Positions 17,540 through 26,702 of a stretch of DNA of 33,207 nt are shown here, one piece after another (the stretch's first letter is position 1; each line of letters starts with the position of its first letter). Source of the stretch: Thermoflexales bacterium (GTDB lineage: Bacteria; Chloroflexota; Anaerolineae; Fen-1058); assembly GCA_030834825.1 (NCBI GenBank), contig JAUQXC010000902.1, positions 1 through 33,207 of the forward strand, given 5' to 3'. The notes below the pieces were generated by a model that saw only the letters and a program-made list of their open reading frames with translations, was not told where the DNA came from and did no database searches. The translations under genes were made by a program, and so were the position numbers.

Positions 17540-17602
17540 GTCATTCCCGCGAAAGCGGGAATCCAGCGCTTAAATCTGGACACCCGCTTTCGCGGGTGTG
17601 AC
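17540..17602 (+). repeat. REP-like inverted repeat
   Basis: GTCATTCCCGCGAAAGCGGGAATCCAG-cgcttaaat-CTGGACACCCGCTTTCGCGGGTGTGAC. Confidence 0.8.
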
Positions 17603-17662
17603 GTGAGATCGTTGATCAACTTGAAAATTGCTGTAGTTTTGCATAGAGTAAGAGGGTCATCC

Positions 17663-17911
17663 ATGAATCGTGCTGATTCGATCCGCCAATTTGTCTTGAG
17701 TAACTACATTCAACCGGCTCGTGTACGCGGTGATACCGAAGTGACTGTTAGGGCTGGGGACGTGCACAAAGCAATGAATCTGAAAGACGCAATGCCCGCA
17801 GTGGCATCGGCTTTGGGCGCGAACAAGTTCCAGGAATTCGCCAAAGTAAAGCTGATAAAACGTGAAGGGCCACAAAACGGGGCGAATCTATTGCTGGCTT
17901 ACAAACTTTGA
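17663..17911 (+). CDS. Small uncharacterised basic protein (82 aa)
   Basis: MNRADSIRQFVLSNYIQPARVRGDTEVTVRAGDVHKAMNLKDAMPAVASALGANKFQEFAKVKLIKREGPQNGANLLLAYKL; in-line between two transcarbamylase genes. Confidence 0.6.
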   Translation: MNRADSIRQFVLSNYIQPARVRGDTEVTVRAGDVHKAMNLKDAMPAVASALGANKFQEFAKVKLIKREGPQNGANLLLAYKL

Positions 17912-17992
17912 AAACCCTGCTCGCGACTCGAAAGGTAAGACACAATATCTTTTGAGCATCTCATACCATTTCATAGAAATAGGAGACCAACC

Positions 17993-18973
17993 ATGCAAAC
18001 TTTTCTACACGGTCGAGACCTCATCGGCGATCTCGACTTTTCAAAAGAAGAAGTCGAAACCGTCATGGACGTAGCGTTCGATCTAAAGCGCAAGCGCGCG
18101 TTGAACGAGCCGCATCCTTATCTGCGCGACAAGGTGCTGGCCATGCTGTTCTTCTTCAGCAGTACGCGCACACGGGGATCGTTTGAGGCGGGCATGGCCC
18201 AGCTGGGCGGCCACGGCGCTTTCATCGATTCCAACACGACGCAGATTTCGCACGGCGACACCCCCAAAGAAATCGGTGAGATTTTTGGGCGTTATTTCGA
18301 CGGGATCGCCATCCGCCACTGCGACTGGCAGGCCGGTAATCAGTACCTCAACGACGTGGCGAAAGCCTCACGCGTGCCGGTGTTGAACATGCAGTGCGAT
18401 ATCTACCATCCCTTCCAATGCCTGGCCGACCTGATGACGATCTGGGAGAAGAAAGGCCGCGATCTGCGCCGCAAGAAGATCGTGGTGTCGTGGGCGTATG
18501 CGGCTTCGTATCTGAAGCCGATCTCGGTGCCGCAGTCGTTGATCTTGCAGATGCCGCGCTTCGGCCTCGACGTGACGCTGGCCCATCCGAAAGGCTTCGA
18601 GCTAATGCCCGACATCGTGGGCCAGGCGCAGGAGCAAGCCAAGAAGTATGGCACTGGCTTCGAGATCACCAACAGCATGGAAGAAGGCTTCCGGGATGCT
18701 GACATCGTCTATGCCAAATCGTGGGGTCCGCTGCTGACCACCGCCGACAAGGCCGAAGGCAAGAAGCTGCAAGACTCGTTCAAGGACTGGATCACCGACG
18801 AGCGCAAGATGAGCCTGGCCAAGTCCGATGCGATCTACATGCATCCCCTGCCGGCCGATCGCAACATCGAAGTGACCGACGCTGTGATCGACGGCCCGAA
18901 TTCCGTGGTCTACGACGAAGCCGAAAATCGCCTGCACGCCCAAAAAGCGGTCATGGCTCTGACAATGGGATGA
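17993..18973 (+). CDS. ygeW: YgeW-like carbamoyltransferase
   Basis: SSTRTRGSFEAGMAQLGG, NMQCDIYHPFQCLADL, SWAYAASYLKPISVPQSLI, RFGLDVTLAHPKGFELMPD, SMEEGFRDADIVYAKSW, YMHPLPADRN; strongly YgeW-like. SD AGGAG. Confidence 0.85.
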   Translation: MQTFLHGRDLIGDLDFSKEEVETVMDVAFDLKRKRALNEPHPYLRDKVLAMLFFFSSTRTRGSFEAGMAQLGGHGAFIDSNTTQISHGDTPKEIGEIFGRYFDGIAIRHCDWQAGNQYLNDVAKASRVPVLNMQCDIYHPFQCLADLMTIWEKKGRDLRRKKIVVSWAYAASYLKPISVPQSLILQMPRFGLDVTLAHPKGFELMPDIVGQAQEQAKKYGTGFEITNSMEEGFRDADIVYAKSWGPLLTTADKAEGKKLQDSFKDWITDERKMSLAKSDAIYMHPLPADRNIEVTDAVIDGPNSVVYDEAENRLHAQKAVMALTMG

Positions 18974-19002
18974 TGAAAGCAAACCAGGAAAAGGAAAAAC
19001 CC

Positions 19003-19959
19003 ATGACCCCCACCCATAACAAAACCGCCGTCGTCGCCGTGGGCGGCAACGCACTGATTCTCGACAAAGCGCATGAAGACGTGGCTTCGCAAGTATCGGC
19101 TGTCGAAGAAACCTGCAAGCACATCGCCGACATGATCGCGCAGGGCTGGAACGTCGTTGTGACGCATGGCAACGGCCCGCAGGTCGGCTTCATTCTACGC
19201 CGCAACGAACTGGCCTATCCCGAAGTGCACTCCACGCCGCTCGACGTGATTGGCGCAGATACGCAGGGCGCGATCGGTTATATGATCGCCCGCGCGCTGG
19301 ACAACGAATTCAAGAGGCGCAGCATCCAGCGCAACGTGGCCGCCATCGTCACACAGGTCCTGGTCGATCGCAACGATCCCGGCTTCAAGAATCCCACCAA
19401 AGGCATCGGCGGCTTCACGACGCAAGACAAAGCCGAGATCTTCAAGCAGGAAGGCTGGATCGTCAAAGAAGACGCGGGACGCGGCTGGCGGCGCATGATC
19501 GCTTCGCCTATTCCGCTGAAGATCGTGGAGTTCGACGCGATCAAGACGCTGATCAACAGCGGCTTCATCGTGGCCAGCGTCGGCGGCGGTGGCATTCCCG
19601 TCATTGAAAATGAAAAGGGCGATCTGCAAGGCGTGTTCGCCGTCATCGACAAAGATCGCGCCAGCAGTTTGCTCGCCGCGGAGCTAAAGGCCGATCTGTT
19701 ACTGATCTCCACTGCGGTTGAAAAGGTCGCCATTAACTTCAACAAGCCCGATCAGAAGTGGCTGGACAAGATGACGCTGAGCGAAGCCAGGCAGTACTAC
19801 AAAGAAGGCCACTTCCTCTCGGGCAGCATGGGACCGAAGATTGAAGCCATCATCGCGTTCCTCGAAGCCAATCCCAACGGCCAGGCTCTCATCACCGATC
19901 CGCCGCACATCGTCGACGCGCTGAACGGCAAGACCGGCACGTGGATTGTGCAGGACTAA
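19003..19959 (+). CDS. arcC: Carbamate kinase
   Basis: VVAVGGNALI, VVTHGNGPQVGFILRRNE, PLDVIGADTQGAIGYMI, VASVGGGGIPVIE, VIDKDRASSLLAAELKADLLLISTAVEKVAINFNKPDQKWLDKM, GSMGPKIEAIIAFLE. Start chosen at 19003; ATG 18970 is an alternative. Confidence 0.95.
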   Translation: MTPTHNKTAVVAVGGNALILDKAHEDVASQVSAVEETCKHIADMIAQGWNVVVTHGNGPQVGFILRRNELAYPEVHSTPLDVIGADTQGAIGYMIARALDNEFKRRSIQRNVAAIVTQVLVDRNDPGFKNPTKGIGGFTTQDKAEIFKQEGWIVKEDAGRGWRRMIASPIPLKIVEFDAIKTLINSGFIVASVGGGGIPVIENEKGDLQGVFAVIDKDRASSLLAAELKADLLLISTAVEKVAINFNKPDQKWLDKMTLSEARQYYKEGHFLSGSMGPKIEAIIAFLEANPNGQALITDPPHIVDALNGKTGTWIVQD

Positions 19960-20061
19960 GCCACGGGGAAAGCATCCCGCCTAGCGCGCCGCCCCACTGA
20001 AAGAGGGGACACGGCGTGAGCGGAATGCTGAGCTCCGCCTTTTTAGAAAGATCGCAACTTT

Positions 20062-21306
20062 ATGGATCACATCAAATCACTCAAGTGTTTAATCTGCGGC
20101 AAAGAATACGCGCCCCACGAAATCGACTACGTTTGTCCCGATCACGGCGACGAAGGGATCGTCGATGTGCAGTACGATTACGATCTCATCGGACGGCGTC
20201 TCAATCCGCAGATGCTGGAACAAAACCCCGATCGAACGATCTGGCGTTATCGCCCGCTGTTGCCAATCGCGCCGGAGAGTCCCGTGCCGCCGCTCACCGT
20301 GGGTGGCACGCCGCTTTACAAAACCGATCGCTTAGCCGCGATCCTCAAGATGAAACACGTGTGGGTCAAAGACGATGGTCGCCTGCCGACAGCTTCGTTC
20401 AAGGATCGCGCAAGTGCGATAGCCGTGGTGAAAGGCCGCGAACGCAAAGCGGAGATCATCACGACCGCGAGTACCGGCAATGCCGCCGCGGCGCTGGCGG
20501 GGCTGTGTGCCAGCGTGGGGCAGCGCAATGTGATCTTCGTGCCGCAGTCCGCACCGCCCGCCAAGATCGCACAATTGCTGGTCTTCGGATCGACGGTGTT
20601 GTTGGTGCGCGGCACCTACGACGATGCGTTCGAGTTGTGCCTGCAAGCCGCGAAGGAGTTCGGCTGGTACAACCGCAACACCGGCTACAACCCGTACATG
20701 ACCGAAGGCAAGAAGACGGCCTCGCTGGAAATCTGCGAGCAACTGGGCTGGGACGCGCCCGATCGCATCTTTGTGTCCGTCGGCGATGGTTGCATCATCG
20801 GCGGCTTGCACAAGGGCCTCAAGGACTTGATGGCGCTCGGCTGGATCAACAAGCTGCCGAAGTTGATGGGCGTGCAGGCAGCGGGATCGGCGGCGCTGTA
20901 CGACGCGTGGCGCAGCAACATGAACGCGATGGACATGCAGCCGATCGATGCGCAGACGATCGCGGACAGCATCTCGGCCGGACTGCCGCGCGATCGCATC
21001 AAGGCGCTGGCCGCCGTGCGCGAAACCGACGGCGCGTACATCAAAGTGAGCGATGAAGAAATCCTCGCGGCGATTCCGGTGCTGGGCCAGAACGCCGGTG
21101 TCTTCGCCGAACCCGCCGGTGCAGCGTCCTATGCGGGATTAGTGAAAGCCGTCGCCGAGGGCCTGGTGAACCCCGACGAGCGCATCGTCGTGTTGGTCAC
21201 GGGCAACGGCTTGAAGGACGTGGCGTCAGCCCGCAAGTCCGTGGGCGAGCCGTTCGTTGTGAATAAAGATCTGAATGACGTTAAACGTGTAGCGAGTCAA
21301 CTCTAA
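20062..21306 (+). CDS. Threonine-synthase-like PLP fold-type II enzyme with N-terminal Zn-ribbon-like region
   Basis: CLICGKEYAPHEIDYVCPDHG; PLP lysine motif LPTASFKDRASAIAVVKG; TTASTGNAAAALAGL. Confidence 0.88.
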   Translation: MDHIKSLKCLICGKEYAPHEIDYVCPDHGDEGIVDVQYDYDLIGRRLNPQMLEQNPDRTIWRYRPLLPIAPESPVPPLTVGGTPLYKTDRLAAILKMKHVWVKDDGRLPTASFKDRASAIAVVKGRERKAEIITTASTGNAAAALAGLCASVGQRNVIFVPQSAPPAKIAQLLVFGSTVLLVRGTYDDAFELCLQAAKEFGWYNRNTGYNPYMTEGKKTASLEICEQLGWDAPDRIFVSVGDGCIIGGLHKGLKDLMALGWINKLPKLMGVQAAGSAALYDAWRSNMNAMDMQPIDAQTIADSISAGLPRDRIKALAAVRETDGAYIKVSDEEILAAIPVLGQNAGVFAEPAGAASYAGLVKAVAEGLVNPDERIVVLVTGNGLKDVASARKSVGEPFVVNKDLNDVKRVASQL

Positions 21307-21312
21307 ACACAA

Positions 21313-21400
21313 CGTCATTGCGAGGAGGCCGTAGGCCGACGAAGCAATCTCTTTCCAACGCGCAGGAGATTGCTTCGCCGCAAAGCGGCTCGCAATGACG
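21313..21400 (+). repeat. REP/MITE-like inverted repeat (CGTCATTGCGAG family), copy 1
   Basis: Ends CGTCATTGCGAG/CTCGCAATGACG; inner GAAGCAATCTC/GAGATTGCTTC. Confidence 0.85.
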
Positions 21401-21422
21401 CTGCTTAAAAAGGACCAACCCA

Positions 21423-22882
21423 TGATCGATCTCACCATTCAACCCGATCGCCGCAAGCGCGCCATCCAGCGTGCGCGCGAGCGCAACATCATCATCCCCA
21501 CCTACAAGCAGATGAAGAATCCCGCGTTGATCCCCGACAAGGTGAAAGCGGGCTTGAAGAACGTGGGCCTGTGGGATGTGAACCCGTTAAACTTGTTCCG
21601 CATCAACTGGCACAATGAACCCGTGCCCAGTGGCGGCGGTTTCGGCGACGTGAATTACCTGGAATTCCCGAAGGAATTAACCGGCGTCAACGCGCGCATC
21701 TTCGCCCTCGTCGGCAAGTGGTTTCCCACGGGCGCGCATAAAGTGGGCGCGGCGTTTAGCTGCCTCGTGCCACGCCTCGTCACCGGGCAATTTGACCCGA
21801 CGACACAGAAGGCCGTGTGGCCCAGCACCGGCAATTACTGCCGCGGCGGTGCGTACGATTCGGCGCTGCTGGCTTGCCAGTCGATCGCGATCCTGCCGGA
21901 AGGCATGAGCCGCGAGCGCTTCGAGTGGCTGTCCAAGGTCGCGGGCGAAGTCATCGCCACGCCCGGCACCGAAAGCAACGTCAAGGAAATCTTCGACAAG
22001 TGCTGGGAATTGCGCCGCAGCGGCCAGGACCTGATGATCTTCAATCAGTTCGAAGAGTTCGGCAATTACCTGTGGCACTACGATGTCACCGGCCACGCGC
22101 TGGAAGAAGTCCTGCAGAAAGCGCTGAAGCCTGGTGAGACGCTGCGCGGCTCGGTCTTCACGACGGGGTCGGCCGGCACGATCGGGTCCGGCGACTACCT
22201 GAAGGAAGTCTTCCCGTGCAGCAAGCTCGGCGCGAGCGAAGCGCTGCAATGCCCCACGCTGCTCAACAACGGTTTCGGATCGCACCGCATCGAAGGCATC
22301 GGCGACAAGCACGTGCCGTGGATTCACAACGTGAAGAATACCGATATGGTCGTCGCGGTCGACGACGAAGCGCCGATCCAGCTGATCCGCTTATTCAACG
22401 AGCCGGCAGGCCAGAAGTATCTGGCGCAGATGGGCGTCTCGGAAAATCTGATCAAGCTGCTGCCGCTGTTGGGCATCTCCGGCATCGCCAACGTGCTCTC
22501 GGCCATTAAAATGGCGAAGTGGTACGAGTGGGGCGAAGGCGACGCAGTGATCACCGTGCTGACCGACTCGATGGAATTGTACGGCAGCCGCCTGCGCGAA
22601 CTCACCGCCGAGCGCGGTGAATACACGGCCCGCGACGCCGCCGTGTCGTACCATCAATATCTGATGGGGCAGGATGTGGCCTACATGGAAGAGCTCACCT
22701 ACCCGGCGCGCAAACGCGTCCACAACCTGAAGTATTACACGTGGGTCGAGCAGCAGGGCAAGACCTACGATGAGATTCAAGCGCAGTGGTATCAGCAGGA
22801 TTACTGGACCGGCATCCACGGTCAGGTCGACGCGATCGATGCACTGATCGAGGAGTTCAACGCGGAGACGGGGTTGCTGTAA
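21423..22882 (+). CDS. PLP-dependent fold-type II enzyme, cysteine-synthase/beta-subunit-like
   Basis: WFPTGAHKVGAAFSCLV (PLP lysine region), GSVFTTGSAGTIGSGDYLKEV glycine-rich loop; ATG 21423 after a GGACC stretch. Confidence 0.8.
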
Positions 22883-22911
22883 AAGTCTGTGATACAATCA
22901 CGCTGATAAGT

Positions 22912-22960
22912 GACGAGTGACGAGTGAAATTCGATCGTCACTCGTTGCTTTTTATAGTTC
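22912..22960 (+). terminator. Hairpin terminator after the second PLP gene
   Basis: TGACGAGTGA...TCGTCACTCG then TTGCTTTTTAT. Confidence 0.45.
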
Positions 22961-22978
22961 ACTGTCCACTCACCTACC

Positions 22979-23881
22979 ATGCTATCTTCGCGCGCTCATT
23001 CTTCTTTAACGCGTGCCTACGCCTTATTGGCGCTGGGCATCTTCTTCATCTCGTTCTCGGCGATCTTCACCAAGTGGACGAACCTGCCCGGCGTGACCTC
23101 GGGCTTCTACCGTCTGGCGATCGCCGCCACAGTGCTGGCCTTGCCGTTTTATCGACGACGCGCGCAGCATCCTCCACTCGATCGGCGGGTGCTGGGGCTG
23201 GCGCTGTTGGGCGGCCTGTGGTTCGCGCTCGATACGGCGATGTGGAACTCCTCGCTCACGCTTACTTCGGCCGCGAGCGCCACGCTACTGGGCAACACCT
23301 CGTCGATCCTCGTCGCGCTCGGCGCATGGCTGATCTTTCGCGAGCGCTTGCGCAGGCGCTTCTGGTTCGGTTTGTTCGTCGCCTTGATCGGCGTGCTGCT
23401 GGTGCTCAGCGCCGATTGGCTCACACCGCAGGATACGGCCACCATCGCCGACACACGCACGCTGGGCAATCTGCTGGCACTGGCCGCCGCCGTCTTTTAC
23501 GCCGCTTACTTGCTGACCACGCAACATACGCGCGCCTCGCTCGATACCATGTCCTAGCTGTTTATCATGTCGGGGTTTGGAGCAATCGTGCTGTTAATCT
23601 TCAACATGGTGAGCGGCCAGCCGTTGACGGATTACCCGCTGTCCACCTGGCTGTCTTTGCTGGCGCTGAGCGTGATCACCCATGTAGGCGGCTGGCTGGC
23701 GATCAACTACGCGCTGGGGCACATTCCCGCCTCGATCGTGTCCGTCACGCTGCTCGGCCAGCCCGTGTTAACGGCCATCCTCGCGATTCCACTGCTGGGC
23801 GAAGCGCTCTTTCCCTTGCAAGTCATTGGTGGTATTCTGGTGCTGATCGGCATTTACATCGTCAACCGCTTTGGGCGCTGA
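22979..23881 (+). pseudogene. EamA/DMT family transporter interrupted by a single in-frame TAG (23555-23557)
   Basis: ORFs 22979..23557 and 23567..23881 are in the same frame and give N- and C-terminal EamA halves; only the TAG separates them (...SLDTMS*LFIMSGFGAIVLL...). Confidence 0.8.
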
Positions 23882-23939
23882 ACCCCCTCTCCCATGGTGG
23901 GAGACCCCCTGAAGGGGCAAGTGGTTGGGGTGAGGAGCC

Positions 23940-24710
23940 ATGCCGCGCGCTATCTTTCGCTTCTATCAAGAACTCAACGACTTTCTGCCACCGCCTCAAC
24001 GCCAGATCGCCTTCGAGTACGAATGGCGTGACACGCCGTCGATCAAGCATCTGATCGAAGCGCTCGGCGTGCCGCACACCGAAGTCGATCTGATCCTCGT
24101 CAACGACCGATCGGTCGACTGGGCCTATCAGCCGCAGCAGAACGATCGGGTGGCGGTGTATCCCGTGTTCGAATCGCTGGACATCACCCCGCTGATCCGA
24201 CTGCGACCGCAACCGCTGCGCGAGGTGCGCTTCGTGCTCGACGGGCATCTTGGCCGCCTGGCAGCTTATCTGCGGATGCTGGGCTTCGATACAGGGTATC
24301 AGAATCACGTCGACGATGCGGTGTTGGCGCAGATTTCAAAAGACGAGCAGCGTATTTTATTGACGCGCGATCAAGGCTTGCTCAAACGCAGCGCGGTGAC
24401 ACATGGCTATTGGGTCCGCGCCACAGCGCCACGCGAGCAACTGCGTGAAGTGATCGCACGCTTCGATCTGCAACGCCTAGCACAACCTTTCACGCGCTGC
24501 CTCAGTTGCAACGGTCTGCTGCAAGCGGCAGCGCTGGCAGACGTGAAAGACGAAGTGCCAGAGAACGCTGTACGTTTCTATGCCGAGTTCTGGCGCTGCG
24601 CTTCCTGCCACAAGATCTACTGGCCAGGCTCGCACTATCAACGTATGGTGCAGTTGATTGAAGAAATCCACCCCACCGCGGAGGACGCTGAGAGCGCAGA
24701 GCTTACCTAG
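23940..24710 (+). CDS. Mut7-C RNase domain protein with N-terminal ubiquitin/ThiS-like domain
   Basis: Mut7-C region RFVLDGHLGRLAAYLRMLGFDTGYQNHVDDAVLAQISKDEQRILLTRDQGLLKR with CLSCNGLL/CASCHKIYWPGSHY zinc ribbon. Confidence 0.9.
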   Translation: MPRAIFRFYQELNDFLPPPQRQIAFEYEWRDTPSIKHLIEALGVPHTEVDLILVNDRSVDWAYQPQQNDRVAVYPVFESLDITPLIRLRPQPLREVRFVLDGHLGRLAAYLRMLGFDTGYQNHVDDAVLAQISKDEQRILLTRDQGLLKRSAVTHGYWVRATAPREQLREVIARFDLQRLAQPFTRCLSCNGLLQAAALADVKDEVPENAVRFYAEFWRCASCHKIYWPGSHYQRMVQLIEEIHPTAEDAESAELT

Positions 24711-24784
24711 AGCTCTGCGGCCTTTGCATCTCTGCGGTGAGTTTATGCTACAATCACACCTGATCTTTTCTCAGGTGAATCCTC

Positions 24785-25669
24785 ATGCCGGACGCGCGTC
24801 CGATTTTGAAATGGGTTGGCGGCAAAGGCCAACTGCTCGATCGCTTGCAGCCGCTGTTTCCGCTGAAATTCAACCGCTATATCGAACCGTTTGCCGGCGC
24901 GGGCGCGGTGTTCTTCCGATTGTATAATCTAGGCCTTATCGGCGCGAATCCGCGCTTGCGCGCCGTGCCCGCCGTACTCAACGATTTCAACGGCGAATTG
25001 ATGACGGTCTATCAGGTGGTGCGCGATCACCTCGACGAGCTGATCGACGAGCTGGCGCGGCATCAGGCGCACGTCACCGATCCCGATTACTATTACTACA
25101 TCCGCAATCTCGATCGTGAACCGGACTTCAGGCAGTGGCCGGCGCCCGTGCGGGCCGCACGCACGATCTTTCTCAATAAGACCGGCTACAACGGGCTGTA
25201 TCGTGTGAATCAAAGCGGCTATTTCAATGTGCCGTTCGGACGTTATACTCATCCCAACGTGTTGGATCAGGCGGTGCTAAAGGCAACGCAGCAGGCGCTG
25301 CAGCGCGTCGATTTGATGTGCAGCGATTTTGCCCAGCCCCTGCGGCTGGCGCGCAAGGGCGATTTCATCTACGTCGATCCGCCGTATCAGCCATTGAGTC
25401 GCACGGCGAACTTCACGGCTTATACCTCACGCGGCTTTGGGTGGTGTGAACAGGAACGCCTGGCCAAATGGCTGGCGCGGGTGGCCCGGCGTGGCTGCTA
25501 TGTGCTGATCAACAACGCGGACACGCCTCAAGTGCGCGAGCTGTACCGATCGGCGTTTGGGGAAAAAGGCGTGCTGATTCGACAGCAGGTATTTGAAACG
25601 ACGCGCAACATCAACAGCGCACCGGACGCCCGCAGCGGCGGGCGGGAACTGACCGTATGGAATTACTGA
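24785..25669 (+). CDS. dam: DNA adenine methylase, Dam/DpnM family
   Basis: PILKWVGGKGQLL, YIEPFAGAGAVFF, GDFIYVDPPYQPLSRTANFTAYTSRGF. Confidence 0.92.
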   Translation: MPDARPILKWVGGKGQLLDRLQPLFPLKFNRYIEPFAGAGAVFFRLYNLGLIGANPRLRAVPAVLNDFNGELMTVYQVVRDHLDELIDELARHQAHVTDPDYYYYIRNLDREPDFRQWPAPVRAARTIFLNKTGYNGLYRVNQSGYFNVPFGRYTHPNVLDQAVLKATQQALQRVDLMCSDFAQPLRLARKGDFIYVDPPYQPLSRTANFTAYTSRGFGWCEQERLAKWLARVARRGCYVLINNADTPQVRELYRSAFGEKGVLIRQQVFETTRNINSAPDARSGGRELTVWNY

Positions 25670-25673
25670 GTTC

Positions 25674-25759
25674 CGTCATTGCGAGGCCAGAAGGGCCGAA
25701 GCAATCTCCCCTGCGAACATGAGATTGCTTCGTCGGCCTATGGCCTCCTCGCAATGACG
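25674..25759 (+). repeat. REP/MITE-like inverted repeat (CGTCATTGCGAG family), copy 2
   Basis: Ends CGTCATTGCGAGG/CCTCGCAATGACG; inner GAAGCAATCTC/GAGATTGCTTC, same family as 21313-21400. Confidence 0.85.
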
Positions 25760-25775
25760 TGTTCCAGAGGAAGTC

Positions 25776-26249
25776 ATGATCGAACTACAAATCCCCGGCC
25801 GGGGCATCATCGAACTGGATTACGCGGTCTTCGACGTGAACGGCACACTCGCCGTCGATGGCCAGTTGATTAAAGGGGTCGAGCCGCTCATCGCGCAGCT
25901 GCGCGGCAAGCTGGAGGTGCGCCTGCTCACGGCGGATACCCACGGCAAGCAGGGTGAGATTGATCGGCGGTTGAAGTTCACCGCCGACCGGCTGAAACCC
26001 GGCGGCCACGAGCGCGAACAAAAAGCCGACTACGTCCGCGCGTTGGGTGCACACAAAGTAGTCGCCATCGGCAACGGCGCCAACGACGTGGAAATGCTGA
26101 AGGTGGCCGCGCTGGGCATCGCCGTGATCGGACACGAGGGCGCAACGGCGGAAGTGATAACGGCCGCCGACGTGGTGACGCACAATATTTTCGATGCGAT
26201 CGGGCTACTGCTGTATCCCAAACGGCTGATCGCGACACTACGGCGCTAG
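25776..26249 (+). CDS. HAD-superfamily soluble P-type-ATPase-like protein
   Basis: DYAVFDVNGTLAVDG (altered DxDGT), LLTADTHGK, AIGNGANDVEMLKVAALGIAVIG. Confidence 0.85.
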   Translation: MIELQIPGRGIIELDYAVFDVNGTLAVDGQLIKGVEPLIAQLRGKLEVRLLTADTHGKQGEIDRRLKFTADRLKPGGHEREQKADYVRALGAHKVVAIGNGANDVEMLKVAALGIAVIGHEGATAEVITAADVVTHNIFDAIGLLLYPKRLIATLRR

Positions 26250-26253
26250 TGCC

Positions 26254-26688
26254 ATGAGACTTGACGAACTGCTACGCGCCCTACCACCTGCCACGCGCGC
26301 CAAACTCCCCAAGCCTTTGCAAAACTTCAAGGTCGCCACGCGATCTTGGCTGGTGCAGCTCTATTATGCCGATCCCTTGCTGCATTATGAAGTAGTCACC
26401 TTGGGCCTCAAACGCGGCCAGTTGGAAATCGGCCTGCACTTTGAAAGCCGCAACGCAGCCACCAACGAGCAGTTACTCGCCGGCTTCGCGCGGCACCTGT
26501 TTGAGATCAAAGCAGAGTTGGGTGAGGGCTTTGAGGCCGAGATGTGGGATCGCGGGTGGACCAAGGTCTACGAAACATTCCCAATGGAGACCTTTGACGA
26601 GGCGTATATCGATCGGGTGGCAACGCGCCTGGCGCAGGTGATTGTCTTCATGCAACCGATCCTGGATGAGTTAACGAGCAACCAGTAA
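26254..26688 (+). CDS. Hypothetical protein
   Basis: 144-codon ORF in line 4 nt after the HAD gene with matching codon style; no family recognised. Confidence 0.6.
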   Translation: MRLDELLRALPPATRAKLPKPLQNFKVATRSWLVQLYYADPLLHYEVVTLGLKRGQLEIGLHFESRNAATNEQLLAGFARHLFEIKAELGEGFEAEMWDRGWTKVYETFPMETFDEAYIDRVATRLAQVIVFMQPILDELTSNQ

Positions 26689-26702
26689 CGATCGGGTTGC
26701 CA

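Noticed and set aside
20016-21056. 346-aa + ORF overlapping the threonine-synthase-like gene
   Set aside because: Arg-rich low-complexity translation in an alternate frame; the 20062-21306 frame has clear PLP motifs.
22924-24054. 376-aa + ORF overlapping the transporter
   Set aside because: Arg/Ala-rich alternate frame spanning the EamA frame, an intergenic repeat and the Mut7-C start.
24681-24745. GCAGAGCT/AGCTCTGC hairpin with CTCTGCGG repeats after the Mut7-C gene
   Set aside because: Looks like a common intergenic hairpin/terminator; not enough to claim novelty.
17540-25759. Possible CRISPR array from repeated palindromes
   Set aside because: Only isolated, widely spaced inverted repeats; no regularly spaced direct repeats, spacers or cas genes.
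25679-25873. 64-aa + ORF after dam
   Set aside because: Mostly translation of the REP-like palindrome at 25674-25759.
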